Assembly: GCA_027682585.1 (NCBI GenBank) | Contig: JAQCZH010000001.1 | Span: 434,001 to 498,000 of the forward strand | DNA length: 64,000 bases | Direction: 5' to 3' | Source of the DNA: Lachnospiraceae bacterium AF51-6-b8A | GTDB lineage: Bacteria > Bacillota > Clostridia > Lachnospirales > Lachnospiraceae | Part shown: piece after piece, positions 52,876 to 60,912 of the stretch | Layout of the letters: each line of letters opens with the position of its first letter | Position numbering within the stretch: the stretch's first letter is position 1 | Program-made: the position numbers and the translations under genes | The notes under the pieces: model-generated | Seen by the model: only the letters and a program-made list of their open reading frames with translations | Told to the model about the DNA's origin: nothing | Database searches by the model: none

Positions 52876-53766
52876 ATGTATCAGATCCTGAGTAAGGCAA
52901 AGCTTGCCGACAAGATCTTTGAGATGGTGGTCAGGGCGCCCCGTGTGGCACACAAATGCCTGCCGGGCCAGTTCATCATCGCCAAGATTGACGAGACAGG
53001 AGAGCGCATTCCCCTGACGATCTGCGACTATGACCGCGAAGAGGGGACCATTACCATCGTCTTTCAGACAGTGGGCGCTTCTACGGAGCGCATGTCCTTT
53101 CTGGAAGCGGGAGAGGCATTTGAGGACTTCATCGGTCCCCTGGGTCGTCCCTCGGTCCTCTGTCTGGAGGAGAATCTCGACAAGACAAGAGAGAAGAAGA
53201 TCGTATTTATCTGCGGCGGTGTCGGAACGGCGCCCATCTATCCCCAGGTCAAGTGGCTCAAGGAGCATGGGATTCCCGCAACCGTTATCATGGGCTCCCG
53301 CAACAAGGATCTTCTCTTCTATGTGGACAACATGAAGGAGGTCGCGGAACACCTCTATGTCTGCACGGATGACGGTTCCTACGGTTTTCACGGGATGGGA
53401 ACCAATCAGCTGCAGGCTCTCTGGGATCAGGGAGACCGCTTCGATCACTGCGTTGCCATCGGCCCTATGATCATGATGAAATTCGTCTGCAAACTGACCG
53501 CGGAGCTCGGCATTCACACGGAAGTGTCCATGAACCCCATTATGGTGGACGGAACCGGTATGTGCGGGGCCTGCCGTATTTTGGTTGGAGATGAAGTTAA
53601 GTTTGCCTGTGTAGACGGGCCCGAGTTTGACGGCCACAAGGTGGATTGGGATGCGGCAATGATCCGCCAGCAGCAGTATAAGACGGCAGAGGGCAGGGCC
53701 ATGCTTGCCCTTAAGGAAGGCAAGACACATCATGGCGGCTGCGGCAATTGCGGAGGTGACAGATAA
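52876..53766 (+). CDS. NfnA-like ferredoxin-NADP+ reductase subunit alpha (FAD/NAD-binding)
   Basis: A 296-aa protein. FAD-binding RIPLTICDYD, NAD part VFICGGVGTAPIYPQVKWL, and a C-terminal [2Fe-2S] site (GTGMCGACRILVG...FACVDGPEFDGH). It partners with the glutamate-synthase-like protein that overlaps it by 1 bp (TAATG), forming an NfnAB-type electron-bifurcating transhydrogenase or a SudAB-type enzyme; sequence alone does not separate these. The start is at 52876 behind GGAGG. Just upstream, ATCCCC and GGGGAT can pair next to the ribosome site. Confidence 0.88.
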   Translation: MYQILSKAKLADKIFEMVVRAPRVAHKCLPGQFIIAKIDETGERIPLTICDYDREEGTITIVFQTVGASTERMSFLEAGEAFEDFIGPLGRPSVLCLEENLDKTREKKIVFICGGVGTAPIYPQVKWLKEHGIPATVIMGSRNKDLLFYVDNMKEVAEHLYVCTDDGSYGFHGMGTNQLQALWDQGDRFDHCVAIGPMIMMKFVCKLTAELGIHTEVSMNPIMVDGTGMCGACRILVGDEVKFACVDGPEFDGHKVDWDAAMIRQQQYKTAEGRAMLALKEGKTHHGGCGNCGGDR

Positions 53767-55157
53767 TGGCACAGGATATGATGGTAAGAGTGCCGATCGC
53801 CGAGCAGGAGCCGGCGGTTCGCGCTAAGAATTTTGAAGAGGTATGTCTGGGTTACACAGAAGAAGAGGCGATCCTTGAGGCTAATCGCTGCCTCAACTGC
53901 AAGAATCCCCGCTGTGTGGCAGGCTGTCCCGTGAGTATCAATATTCCCGCCTTCATCCAGGAGATCAAGGCGAAAGACGCCGCAGCGGCTTATCGGACGA
54001 TTTCTCTGTCCTCCGCTCTTCCCGCTGTCTGCGGGCGTGTCTGTCCCCAGGAGACTCAGTGCGAAGGAGTCTGTGTCCGTGGCATCAAGGGTCAGCCTGT
54101 GGCAATTGGCAAGCTGGAGCGCTACGCCGCGGATACCGCCGCTGCCCAGGGGATTATGCCGGAGAATCACTCGACGCCCAATGGGCACAAGGTCGCTGTG
54201 ATCGGGGCGGGCCCTGCCGGCCTGACCTGTGCCGGAGATCTGGCCAAGATGGGCTATGATGTCACAATTTTCGAGGCTCTGCACAGGGCCGGCGGCGTCT
54301 TAGTCTATGGAATCCCGGAATTCCGTCTGCCAAAGGACAAGGTCGTCCGCCATGAGGTGGAGAATGTTAAGGCTCTTGGTGTTAAGATCGAGGAGAACGT
54401 TGTCATCGGCCGTTCTGTTACCATTGACGAACTGATGGAAGAAGAGGGATTTGAGGCGGTATTCATCGGATCCGGCGCGGGTCTTCCCCGCTTCATGGGA
54501 ATCCCCGGGGAGCAGGCCAACGGGGTCTTCTCGGCCAATGAGTTTTTGACCCGCAATAACCTGATGAAGGCCTATGATGATGACTACGATACCCCCATTT
54601 CCCGGGGGAAAAAGGTTGTTGTGGTCGGAGGCGGCAACGTGGCCATGGACGCGGCCCGCACGGCCCTTCGCCTGGGCGCTGAGGTGCATGTGGTCTATCG
54701 CCGCTCTGAGGAGGAGCTTCCGGCTCGCGCGGAGGAAGTGCACCATGCGAAGGAAGAGGGGATCATCTTTGACCTCCTTCAGAATCCCACGGAAATTCTG
54801 GTCGATGAAAACGGCTGGGTCAAGGGATGTCGGATTATCAAAATGGAACTGGGTGAGCCGGATGAGTCCGGCCGCCGTCGTCCGGTTGAAATTCCGGGCT
54901 CTGAGTATGAGATCAGCTGTGACACAGTGATCATGTCTCTGGGAACTTCTCCCAATCCTCTCATTTCTCATACAACCAGGGGGCTGGATACCAACCGCCG
55001 CGGCTGTATTGTGACCGAGGGAGAATTCGGAGCTACTACGAAAGAGGGAGTTTACGCAGGCGGAGACGCAGTGACCGGCGCGGCAACCGTGATTCTGGCT
55101 ATGGGCGCCGGCAAGGAAGCTGCCAAGGGAATCGACAACTACTTCAAGAACAAGTGA
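53766..55157 (+). CDS. gltA: NfnB / NADPH-dependent glutamate synthase-like flavoprotein
   Basis: A 463-aa protein. Two N-terminal [4Fe-4S] clusters are coordinated by CLNCKNPRCVAGCPVSI and CGRVCPQETQCEGVC. FAD loop: VAVIGAGPAGLTCAGDLAKM. NADP loop: VVVVGGGNVAMDAARTAL. C-terminal GVYAGGDAVTGAATVILAMG. It is the NADPH-facing partner of the preceding gene. The small GltB-type large subunit is absent, supporting an NfnB role over true glutamate synthase. Confidence 0.92.
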   Translation: MAQDMMVRVPIAEQEPAVRAKNFEEVCLGYTEEEAILEANRCLNCKNPRCVAGCPVSINIPAFIQEIKAKDAAAAYRTISLSSALPAVCGRVCPQETQCEGVCVRGIKGQPVAIGKLERYAADTAAAQGIMPENHSTPNGHKVAVIGAGPAGLTCAGDLAKMGYDVTIFEALHRAGGVLVYGIPEFRLPKDKVVRHEVENVKALGVKIEENVVIGRSVTIDELMEEEGFEAVFIGSGAGLPRFMGIPGEQANGVFSANEFLTRNNLMKAYDDDYDTPISRGKKVVVVGGGNVAMDAARTALRLGAEVHVVYRRSEEELPARAEEVHHAKEEGIIFDLLQNPTEILVDENGWVKGCRIIKMELGEPDESGRRRPVEIPGSEYEISCDTVIMSLGTSPNPLISHTTRGLDTNRRGCIVTEGEFGATTKEGVYAGGDAVTGAATVILAMGAGKEAAKGIDNYFKNK

Positions 55158-55164
55158 GTGTGAA

Positions 55165-56241
55165 ATGGCAATTCGGATCAAGGATCGTCTCAAGGCTCTG
55201 GCTATCGACGATCATAAGACATTAGAGATCATTCGGGCATTTTCCGATCGCGGCGACAGGGAGGCATTCCTTGCCATGCTGGATTGTTTTGCGGGGATTG
55301 ATATGATCTCTCCCTCTACGGTGGATGCTCAGGGAAATGCCCATCCGGTCTTTTTGCAGGACGATCAGAAGACTCTCTGGCTGCCTCTTTATAGCTCAGT
55401 CAATGCCCTGCCCTCCGGGGAGGGAGCACCCAAGTCGGACGCTCTGACCAGAGTCGCTTTCTTAGGCGCCTGCCAGCTGACTATGCAGGCTGAGATTGCC
55501 GGTATCATTGTCAATCCCTTCTCTGAAAAGATTGTCCTGCACAAGGCTCTGCTTGAGAAGATCCTCTCTGTCTCCAGGGGCGAGAGTTCTTACGATGAAG
55601 AGGACATGAACTTCCGCATGGCTAAGGGAGAGCCTGCCCAGGAGGGCAAGGTCACACGGGCAGATGAGGAGCAAGAGGAAGAGGAAATCGTCATCGAAGT
55701 GACGGTGACAAAGCCTGATGGATCTACAAATCAGCAGGCCATGACCGAGAGCCAATTTAACTACTTCATGCGTCAGCAGGTGGATCTGGGCCTTCTGGCC
55801 AAGGACTTCCTGGAGGATCCCCAGGAGAGTGTCAGGCGTTTTACAGAGGGCGGGGTGAAGGCCATTGACGCCTTCTATGAATCCTGCTATCGCCTGCAGG
55901 GGGGAGAGCGGTTCTACCCCTATCTGCTGGAGGACTTTGACCTGATGGCTCTGACGGTAGGAGATGACCTGGATATTGTCCGCATTGATATGCCGCAGAA
56001 ATATCTGATCGTTCCCTGCGCCAAGAGCGTCTTTCTGACCTGGGATCGGAAGAAGAAGGTCGGCCGTTATTTTTCTGTGGAGATCGGACAGACCCTGTCC
56101 CAGAATCCTTTGTCTGAGGTAACCGCCGTCGGAGATCAGGGAATTTCTTTTCATCATGAGATTCTCCTGGAGCATGTGGAGGACAGCGCGGAGTTGTCGG
56201 CGGTCGTTGATATTCTGCGTCCCAGTCAGGGAGAAGACTGA
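55165..56241 (+). CDS. SseB-family protein
   Basis: A 358-aa soluble protein. Residues ~30-140 resemble the SseB N-terminal domain (FLAMLDCFAGIDMI, AEIAGIIVNPFSEKIVLHKA). The middle is charged (DEEQEEEEIVIEVTVTKPDG), and the C-terminal ~110 residues (LLEDFDLMALTVGDDLDIV) may be a second SseB-like domain. Function unknown. It lies 7 bp after gltA and 1 bp before azlC, so is probably co-transcribed. Confidence 0.6.
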   Translation: MAIRIKDRLKALAIDDHKTLEIIRAFSDRGDREAFLAMLDCFAGIDMISPSTVDAQGNAHPVFLQDDQKTLWLPLYSSVNALPSGEGAPKSDALTRVAFLGACQLTMQAEIAGIIVNPFSEKIVLHKALLEKILSVSRGESSYDEEDMNFRMAKGEPAQEGKVTRADEEQEEEEIVIEVTVTKPDGSTNQQAMTESQFNYFMRQQVDLGLLAKDFLEDPQESVRRFTEGGVKAIDAFYESCYRLQGGERFYPYLLEDFDLMALTVGDDLDIVRIDMPQKYLIVPCAKSVFLTWDRKKKVGRYFSVEIGQTLSQNPLSEVTAVGDQGISFHHEILLEHVEDSAELSAVVDILRPSQGED

Positions 56242-56242
56242 G

Positions 56243-57073
56243 GTGGAAGCCTTGAATCGAGAGAACTTTCGAATGGGGATGCGTGATGGCATCCCCATTG
56301 CTTTAGGTTATTTTGCGGTGTCCTTCGCCTTCGGTATGACGGCGGTCGCCGATGGGATGCGGGGAATGGACGCGGTGATCATATCGGCGTCCAATGTCAC
56401 TTCGGCTGGTCAGTTTGCCGGTCTTGGAATCATCCTGGGAGATGGGACTTACCTGGAAATTATTTTGAGTCAGCTGGTCATCAACCTGCGCTATATGCTC
56501 ATGTCCTTCTCTCTGGCTCAGCGGATGGAACCGGGGGCGTCTCTGTATCAGCGCCTTCTCATGGCTTTTGGCGTGACGGATGAGATCTTCGGGATCTCGA
56601 TTACAAGGCCGGGATATGTCAGGCCGGACTTTCACCTGGGCGCTATGGCTGTAGCGGTTCCGGGCTGGGTGCTGGGGACCGCCGCAGGCGCTGTCATGGG
56701 AAGGCTGCTACCGGCTATGATTCTTTCTGCTCTGTCCGTGGCCATTTACGGAATGTTTTTGGCCATCATTATTCCCCCGACGCAAAAGGATCATGCACTT
56801 CTGGGAGCTGTTCTGCTTGCAATGGGTCTGTCGACCGGTCTGGCCTATGGACCCAAGGCCCTGGAGAGAGCGCTGGGACTGGCATCGGAACAGCTTCCAA
56901 GAATTTCTTCCGGTACAAGTGTGATTATCGTTACCCTTTTGGTCGCGGTCCTTTTCGCCTGGATCCGTCCTCTGCCCCAGGAGGAAGCCGACGCCGACGC
57001 TGCGGAGGAGGGCAGAGAAAAAGTGCCTGCTGACTCGACCGAAGACGGAAGAGAAAAGGGGAGGAAAAAGTGA
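56243..57073 (+). CDS. azlC: AzlC-family branched-chain amino acid exporter, large subunit
   Basis: A 276-aa membrane protein with about six helices. GYFAVSFAFGMTAVADGMRG, SNVTSAGQFAGLGII and LVINLRYMLMSFSLAQRM are AzlC signatures. The C-terminal ~30 residues are a charged Glu/Asp/Lys tail. The GTG start at 56243 is one base after the preceding stop, with AGGGAG upstream. It works with AzlD. Confidence 0.9.
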   Translation: MEALNRENFRMGMRDGIPIALGYFAVSFAFGMTAVADGMRGMDAVIISASNVTSAGQFAGLGIILGDGTYLEIILSQLVINLRYMLMSFSLAQRMEPGASLYQRLLMAFGVTDEIFGISITRPGYVRPDFHLGAMAVAVPGWVLGTAAGAVMGRLLPAMILSALSVAIYGMFLAIIIPPTQKDHALLGAVLLAMGLSTGLAYGPKALERALGLASEQLPRISSGTSVIIVTLLVAVLFAWIRPLPQEEADADAAEEGREKVPADSTEDGREKGRKK

Positions 57074-57405
57074 TGAGACACAGTATCTATATCTACATTC
57101 TTCTGATGGCCCTCGTCACCTATGCCATTCGCGCGCTTCCGATTCTGGCTTTTACCAGGGAGATTCGAAGCACTTTTTTCAAGTCCTTTCTCTACTATGT
57201 CCCCTATGCGGCTCTTGCGTCCATGACCTTTCCCGCTATTTTGATAGCGGCCGCTTCGCCGATCTCAGGTCTGTTCGCATTCGTCGTAGCCCTCTGGATG
57301 GCCTATCGGAAGAAGAGTTTGCTCCTGGTGGCCCTGTCAGCCTGCGGGGCAGTCTTCCTCGCGGAGAGGGGAATGGATCTTGCCAGGGCAATGCAGCTGA
57401 TCTGA
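57073..57405 (+). CDS. azlD: AzlD-family branched-chain amino acid exporter, small subunit
   Basis: A 110-aa protein with four hydrophobic segments and the family motif VTYAIRALPILAFTREI, then VPYAALASMTFPAIL. ATG overlaps the azlC stop by one base, after GGGGAGG; GTG 57070 is an alternative start. Confidence 0.9.
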   Translation: MRHSIYIYILLMALVTYAIRALPILAFTREIRSTFFKSFLYYVPYAALASMTFPAILIAAASPISGLFAFVVALWMAYRKKSLLLVALSACGAVFLAERGMDLARAMQLI

Positions 57406-57481
57406 GACAAAGAGAATTTATCTGATCTGAAATATAAAATAGTTATCTGACGTCAGGCGAGAATTGTTCCATACAATTTGG

Positions 57482-57509
57482 TTGAATCCTGTCTGATTCA
57501 GGGTACAAT
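57482..57509 (+). promoter_or_regulatory. Probable promoter of the SDR gene at 57548
   Basis: TTGAAT (57482-57487), a 16-bp spacer, TACAAT (57504-57509). Confidence 0.5.
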
Positions 57510-57547
57510 GGAGATCAGAAAAGGGAAATGACAGGAGGGGTAAAAAT

Positions 57548-58342
57548 ATGAGGAGAAGGACAAAGAGAATTGCTCTGATCACAGGGGCCTCTTCCGGTCT
57601 GGGGGCGGAATTTGCCAGACAGATCGATCAATCCGAGGAGAGGATCGATGAGATCTGGCTTCTGGCCAGACGAGAAGACCGCCTCAGGGAGGTCGCGCAG
57701 AGCCTGAAGAAGGCCTGCCGTCTGGTTCCCATGGACCTGACCAAAGAGGAGAATCTGGATGCGCTTGAGATGATGCTTGCGGCGGACCAGGTGCGGATCG
57801 GTCTTCTGATTAATTGTGCCGGCTTCGGAAAAATCGGGTCTTATGCCAGTGTCGACCGTCATCAGGCGGCCAGGATGATCGACCTCAACTGCAAGGCGGC
57901 CGTCGCCGTCAGTCAGCTTGCCCTGGACTTCATGGAGGAGGGGGACCGGATCTTGGAGATTGTCTCTGCCTCCGCCTTCCTGCCTCTTCCGGGGCTCAAT
58001 GTCTATGCCGCAAGCAAGGCCTTCCTCTACGCCTACGCGAGAGCCCTGCGCAAGGAACTGGAGCCGAGGCACATTGCAGTGACGGCGGTTTGTCCCTATT
58101 GGATTAAGGACACCGAATTCATTGACGGGGCAAAGAGCACAGAGAGTCAGGATTCCGATCTGGTGATTCGATCCTTTCCCATGTCGTCAAGAGCCAGGAG
58201 GGTTGTCAGGGATGCTCTGTGGGCCAGCCGCAAGGGTTTAGCCCTGTCTTGCTCCGGTCTTCCAGCGACGATGATGCATCTGCTCTTGCCCCTGCTTCCG
58301 ACGGAAGCGGTTCTTAACTTGTGGATGAAGACGGTCAAGTAA
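57548..58342 (+). CDS. Short-chain dehydrogenase (DltE/YqjQ-like)
   Basis: A 264-aa SDR. NAD(P) loop LITGASSGLGAEFARQID, INCAGFGKIG at the NNAG position, catalytic VSASAFLPLPGLNVYAASKA (Ser-Tyr-Lys). The C-terminal part (ALSCSGLPATMMHLLLPLLP) is hydrophobic and may touch the membrane. Substrate unknown. Start behind AGGAGGGG. Confidence 0.9.
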   Translation: MRRRTKRIALITGASSGLGAEFARQIDQSEERIDEIWLLARREDRLREVAQSLKKACRLVPMDLTKEENLDALEMMLAADQVRIGLLINCAGFGKIGSYASVDRHQAARMIDLNCKAAVAVSQLALDFMEEGDRILEIVSASAFLPLPGLNVYAASKAFLYAYARALRKELEPRHIAVTAVCPYWIKDTEFIDGAKSTESQDSDLVIRSFPMSSRARRVVRDALWASRKGLALSCSGLPATMMHLLLPLLPTEAVLNLWMKTVK

Positions 58343-58365
58343 ATCAATTAATTGAGATGGAGATG

Positions 58366-58416
58366 TTCAGCCGCTGTGTCTTGTAAGAGGGAGACAGCGG
58401 CTGAATTTATATTTTC
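58366..58416 (+). terminator. 12-bp-stem hairpin after the SDR gene
   Basis: TTCAGCCGCTGT (58366-58377) pairs with ACAGCGGCTGAA (58394-58405), followed by TTTATATTTTC. The loop contains GTCTTGTAAGAGGGAG, strikingly like the loop of the hairpin at 59269. The 58417-58774 stretch that follows shows no gene; it is AT-rich. Confidence 0.75.
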
Positions 58417-58774
58417 TTGGCATCTCGATAAAGATAAAGGATCTGAAATTTAAAATAGCTTTTCGAATTACAGATAAAAAGTGTTGATCATACAGATGCT
58501 TTTGGCTGAACCAGCAGTATCGATAGCTTCACATTAAAGGAAAACACAAAGGATACGCGATTAAACCATATCGTTGACACAAAAATTCGCGGGTGCTAAC
58601 ATCCGAATTAGAGGGAAACAGAACCGTAAATAGACTGTGAGGAGGAATGTATGGGGGCTCTTTACATTGTTTTCAGTTCTCATCGATTCAGGAATGGAGA
58701 TCAGGTCAGCAGGAATCATCAACGACCAATAAGAGAGAATCTCTCCTGGTCCAGAAGATGGAATCGCGCCAGCC

Positions 58775-58984
58775 ATGCTTAAATTTAATAAACGACAGCT
58801 GAGGGCGCTTTTTATCACACTAATGTTCTGGGTTCTAACGAATTTAATTCTTTGGTTAATTACAGGAGAGGAACCAAGTATAGGTGATTGGGTATTTCTA
58901 GTCTTTTCTGAAACGATGCTTTATGTAGGAGGCCGCTCTCAAAAAAGGAAATCTGCTCATAGTAAACAAGGAGGAAGGACATGA
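58775..58984 (+). CDS. Small two-helix membrane protein, unknown
   Basis: A 69-aa protein with two hydrophobic stretches (LFITLMFWVLTNLILWLI and WVFLVFSETMLYVGG) and a basic C-terminus (QKRKSAHSKQGG). The ribosome site is weak. It overlaps the next gene by 4 bp (ATGA) and is more AT-rich than the flanks. I do not recognise it; its pairing with another small membrane protein suggests a two-part unit. Confidence 0.55.
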   Translation: MLKFNKRQLRALFITLMFWVLTNLILWLITGEEPSIGDWVFLVFSETMLYVGGRSQKRKSAHSKQGGRT

Positions 58985-59226
58985 AAAAGTATCAGCATAG
59001 AATTGCTTTTATTCTTATGGGACTATGCCTCCTGTCGCGTCCGCTAGTGATCATAATATGTTATCTCATACGAATAAATCTATCCGGTTCTGAGGGGGCA
59101 ATGCTCATTTCAGAATATGCTGCAAGCATTCGCTTTTTCTGCCTTCTGGCGATTCTCTATTTGATTTTTGCTCATCCCTTAGAAGATTTATGGGAGAAAG
59201 ATGAGGAGGATGTCCAGGAAGATTAG
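58981..59226 (+). CDS. Small two-helix membrane protein with acidic tail, unknown
   Basis: An 81-aa protein. Helices IAFILMGLCLLSRPLVIIIC and ASIRFFCLLAILYLIFA, then the acidic tail DLWEKDEEDVQED. AAGGAGG with good spacing precedes ATG 58981, so it is probably the better expressed of the pair. Not recognised. Confidence 0.6.
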   Translation: MKKYQHRIAFILMGLCLLSRPLVIIICYLIRINLSGSEGAMLISEYAASIRFFCLLAILYLIFAHPLEDLWEKDEEDVQED

Positions 59227-59268
59227 CCGGCGTATTGCAATTTGAATCAGTCAGGTTTGATGAACAGG

Positions 59269-59311
59269 CATCAGCTCCTGTGTCCCGTAAGATGGGGATC
59301 AGGGGCTGATG
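59269..59311. terminator. Hairpin after the small membrane gene pair, related to the one at 58366
   Basis: CATCAGCTCCTG (59269-59280) pairs with CAGGGGCTGATG (59300-59311) with one G-U. The loop TGTCCCGTAAGATGGGGAT resembles that of the 58366 hairpin (shared GTAAGA core between pairing runs). It lies between convergent genes, so it may stop transcription from both sides. Confidence 0.6.
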
Positions 59312-59372
59312 TTTCCATTTACCCGGCAGACGCTTGCTCTAAGCACTCACTTTGACATCTGCCCGAAGCATT

Positions 59373-60647
59373 CTATTTGGCATCTGTATTGATGTAGTTG
59401 CTCCGGTACTTGGAGTAGACGATCTTCTGGGCGGAGTAGAGACCGTAGTAGCTGGAGGCGGCATAGGAAATAGCGATGGCCAGGACATAGTAGGGCAGGC
59501 CGCGGATTCCGAAGAGCTCAATGCAGAGGATGATTGAGGTGATGGGAGAGTTGGTGACCCCGCAGAAGAGGGCGCCGACTGCCACGCAGGAGCATAGGGC
59601 GGGAGAGAAGCCGATCAGACTGCCGAAAGCGTAGCCCAGGGCAGACCCGATGAAGAGGGTGGGGACGATCTCTCCGCCCTTGTAGCCCGCGGCCAGGGAG
59701 AGGGCGGTGAAGAGGATCTTGAGGAGAAAGCTGTACCAGAGAAGGTCCGGCGCGTTCCCCGCGGCGGCCGCGGCAATGCTGTCAATACCCAGGCCGTTAT
59801 AGGTGGGCTTGCCGACCAGGAGGGTTAAAAGCAGGAGAATTGCACCAAGAAGGACGGCGCGAAGATAGCGGTTGGCAAGGAGACGTTCAGACCAGACCTC
59901 AACCTTGCGGAAGCTGATGCACTCCAGAATGGAGACGAATCCGGCGATGACAGCCAGGCCGAGGATGGGAAGAGCAGTAAAGAGGGTGAATTCCGGGATG
60001 TCGCCAAGGGGATAAGCGGCGTTTGGAATATGGAAGAAGAAAATGGCAATGCCTCTTGCCACGAAAGAGGCGACAACGCAGGGAACCAGGGCGGCATAAT
60101 GCATGATGCCGACGGAAACCACCTCCATGGCGAAGATGGCGGCGGCGACAGGAGTTCCGAAGACGGCAGAGAAGACAGCTGACATGCCGCACATGATCAT
60201 GACATGCTGATTGTGTCTGGGCAGGCGAAAGGTCTTGCCGAGGTTGTAACCGATGGATCCGCCCAGCTGCAGGGCTGCCCCTTCTCGTCCGACAGAAGCC
60301 CCCAGCAGATGGGAGAAGATAGAGGAGAAGAAGATAGCAGGAATCATCCGCTTTCGAATATGGTCTCCGGATTGAATGGATGAGATGACCAGATTGGTTC
60401 CGACGGAGTTGTCTCCGTCAAGCAGGTGATAATAGAAGAAGACGACAGCCCCGCCCAGGGGAAGCAGATAGATCAGCCCAGGGCAGGCAGCGCGAAAGTC
60501 GATTGCCAGCTCAATGCCGATGTCAAAAAGAGATCCGATGACACCGGCGATTATGCCGCAGATCACAGCGAATATGATCCACCTGAGGGTGATCCATATT
60601 CTGTCCAGATTGATATGGACAACTTTTCGAAGATGATCTCGATTCAT
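59373..60647 (-). CDS. CLC-family chloride channel or anion/proton antiporter
   Basis: A 424-aa protein with about ten helices. The gating motif is ASVGREGAALQLGGSIG (GREGx with the key Glu), the second motif is GYKGGEIVPTLFIGSALG, and GVTNSPITSIILCIELFG follows. It lacks C-terminal CBS domains. The start is placed at 60647 behind GGGAGG; the longer upstream frame only translates the 21-bp repeats. It diverges from the cation-efflux gene. Confidence 0.9.
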   Translation of the reverse strand: MNRDHLRKVVHINLDRIWITLRWIIFAVICGIIAGVIGSLFDIGIELAIDFRAACPGLIYLLPLGGAVVFFYYHLLDGDNSVGTNLVISSIQSGDHIRKRMIPAIFFSSIFSHLLGASVGREGAALQLGGSIGYNLGKTFRLPRHNQHVMIMCGMSAVFSAVFGTPVAAAIFAMEVVSVGIMHYAALVPCVVASFVARGIAIFFFHIPNAAYPLGDIPEFTLFTALPILGLAVIAGFVSILECISFRKVEVWSERLLANRYLRAVLLGAILLLLTLLVGKPTYNGLGIDSIAAAAAGNAPDLLWYSFLLKILFTALSLAAGYKGGEIVPTLFIGSALGYAFGSLIGFSPALCSCVAVGALFCGVTNSPITSIILCIELFGIRGLPYYVLAIAISYAASSYYGLYSAQKIVYSKYRSNYINTDAK

Positions 60648-60732
60648 GCGGTCCTCCCTCAACTGTATGTCAAATGACAGGGAAAGAGACTGTGGTATCT
60701 CCAAGCACAGTCTCCCGGTCATTCCTGTATCC

Positions 60733-60761
60733 AGTATAAAAAGAAGGGAAAATAACTGCAA
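60733..60761 (-). promoter_or_regulatory. Probable promoter of the CLC gene
   Basis: On the minus strand TTGCAG (60761-60756), a 17-bp spacer, TATACT (60738-60733). It adjoins the three 21-bp repeats. Confidence 0.55.
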
Positions 60762-60764
60762 GTC

Positions 60765-60827
60765 GAGCCCGGGAGGAAAATGTACAAGCCCGGAAGGAAA
60801 ATATGCAGGCCCGGGAGAAAAATGTGC
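60765..60827. repeat. Three 21-bp tandem repeats between divergent promoters
   Basis: Units 60765-60785, 60786-60806 and 60807-60827 follow the pattern RRGCCCGGRAGRAAAATRTRC. The 21-bp period equals two DNA helical turns, so each unit would face the same side. They lie between the CLC promoter and the extended -10 of the cation-efflux gene, as expected for an operator array. Confidence 0.8.
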
Positions 60828-60833
60828 TAGAAT
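60825..60833 (+). promoter_or_regulatory. Extended -10 of the cation-efflux gene
   Basis: TGCTAGAAT contains the TGn extension and a TAGAAT -10 about 80 bp before ATG 60913. No standard -35 is visible because the repeats occupy that position. Confidence 0.5.
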
Positions 60834-60912
60834 AAAAGACGTGCACAATCGAATTTTCCGCAGGCAGGAAAGACGATTGTAAAAATAAAGTTAGAGAAAA
60901 AGGACAGATCAA

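Noticed and set aside
54300..55193. Long minus-strand open frame opposite gltA
   Set aside because: A shadow of the flavoprotein gene, which has complete FAD, NADP and iron-sulfur motifs.
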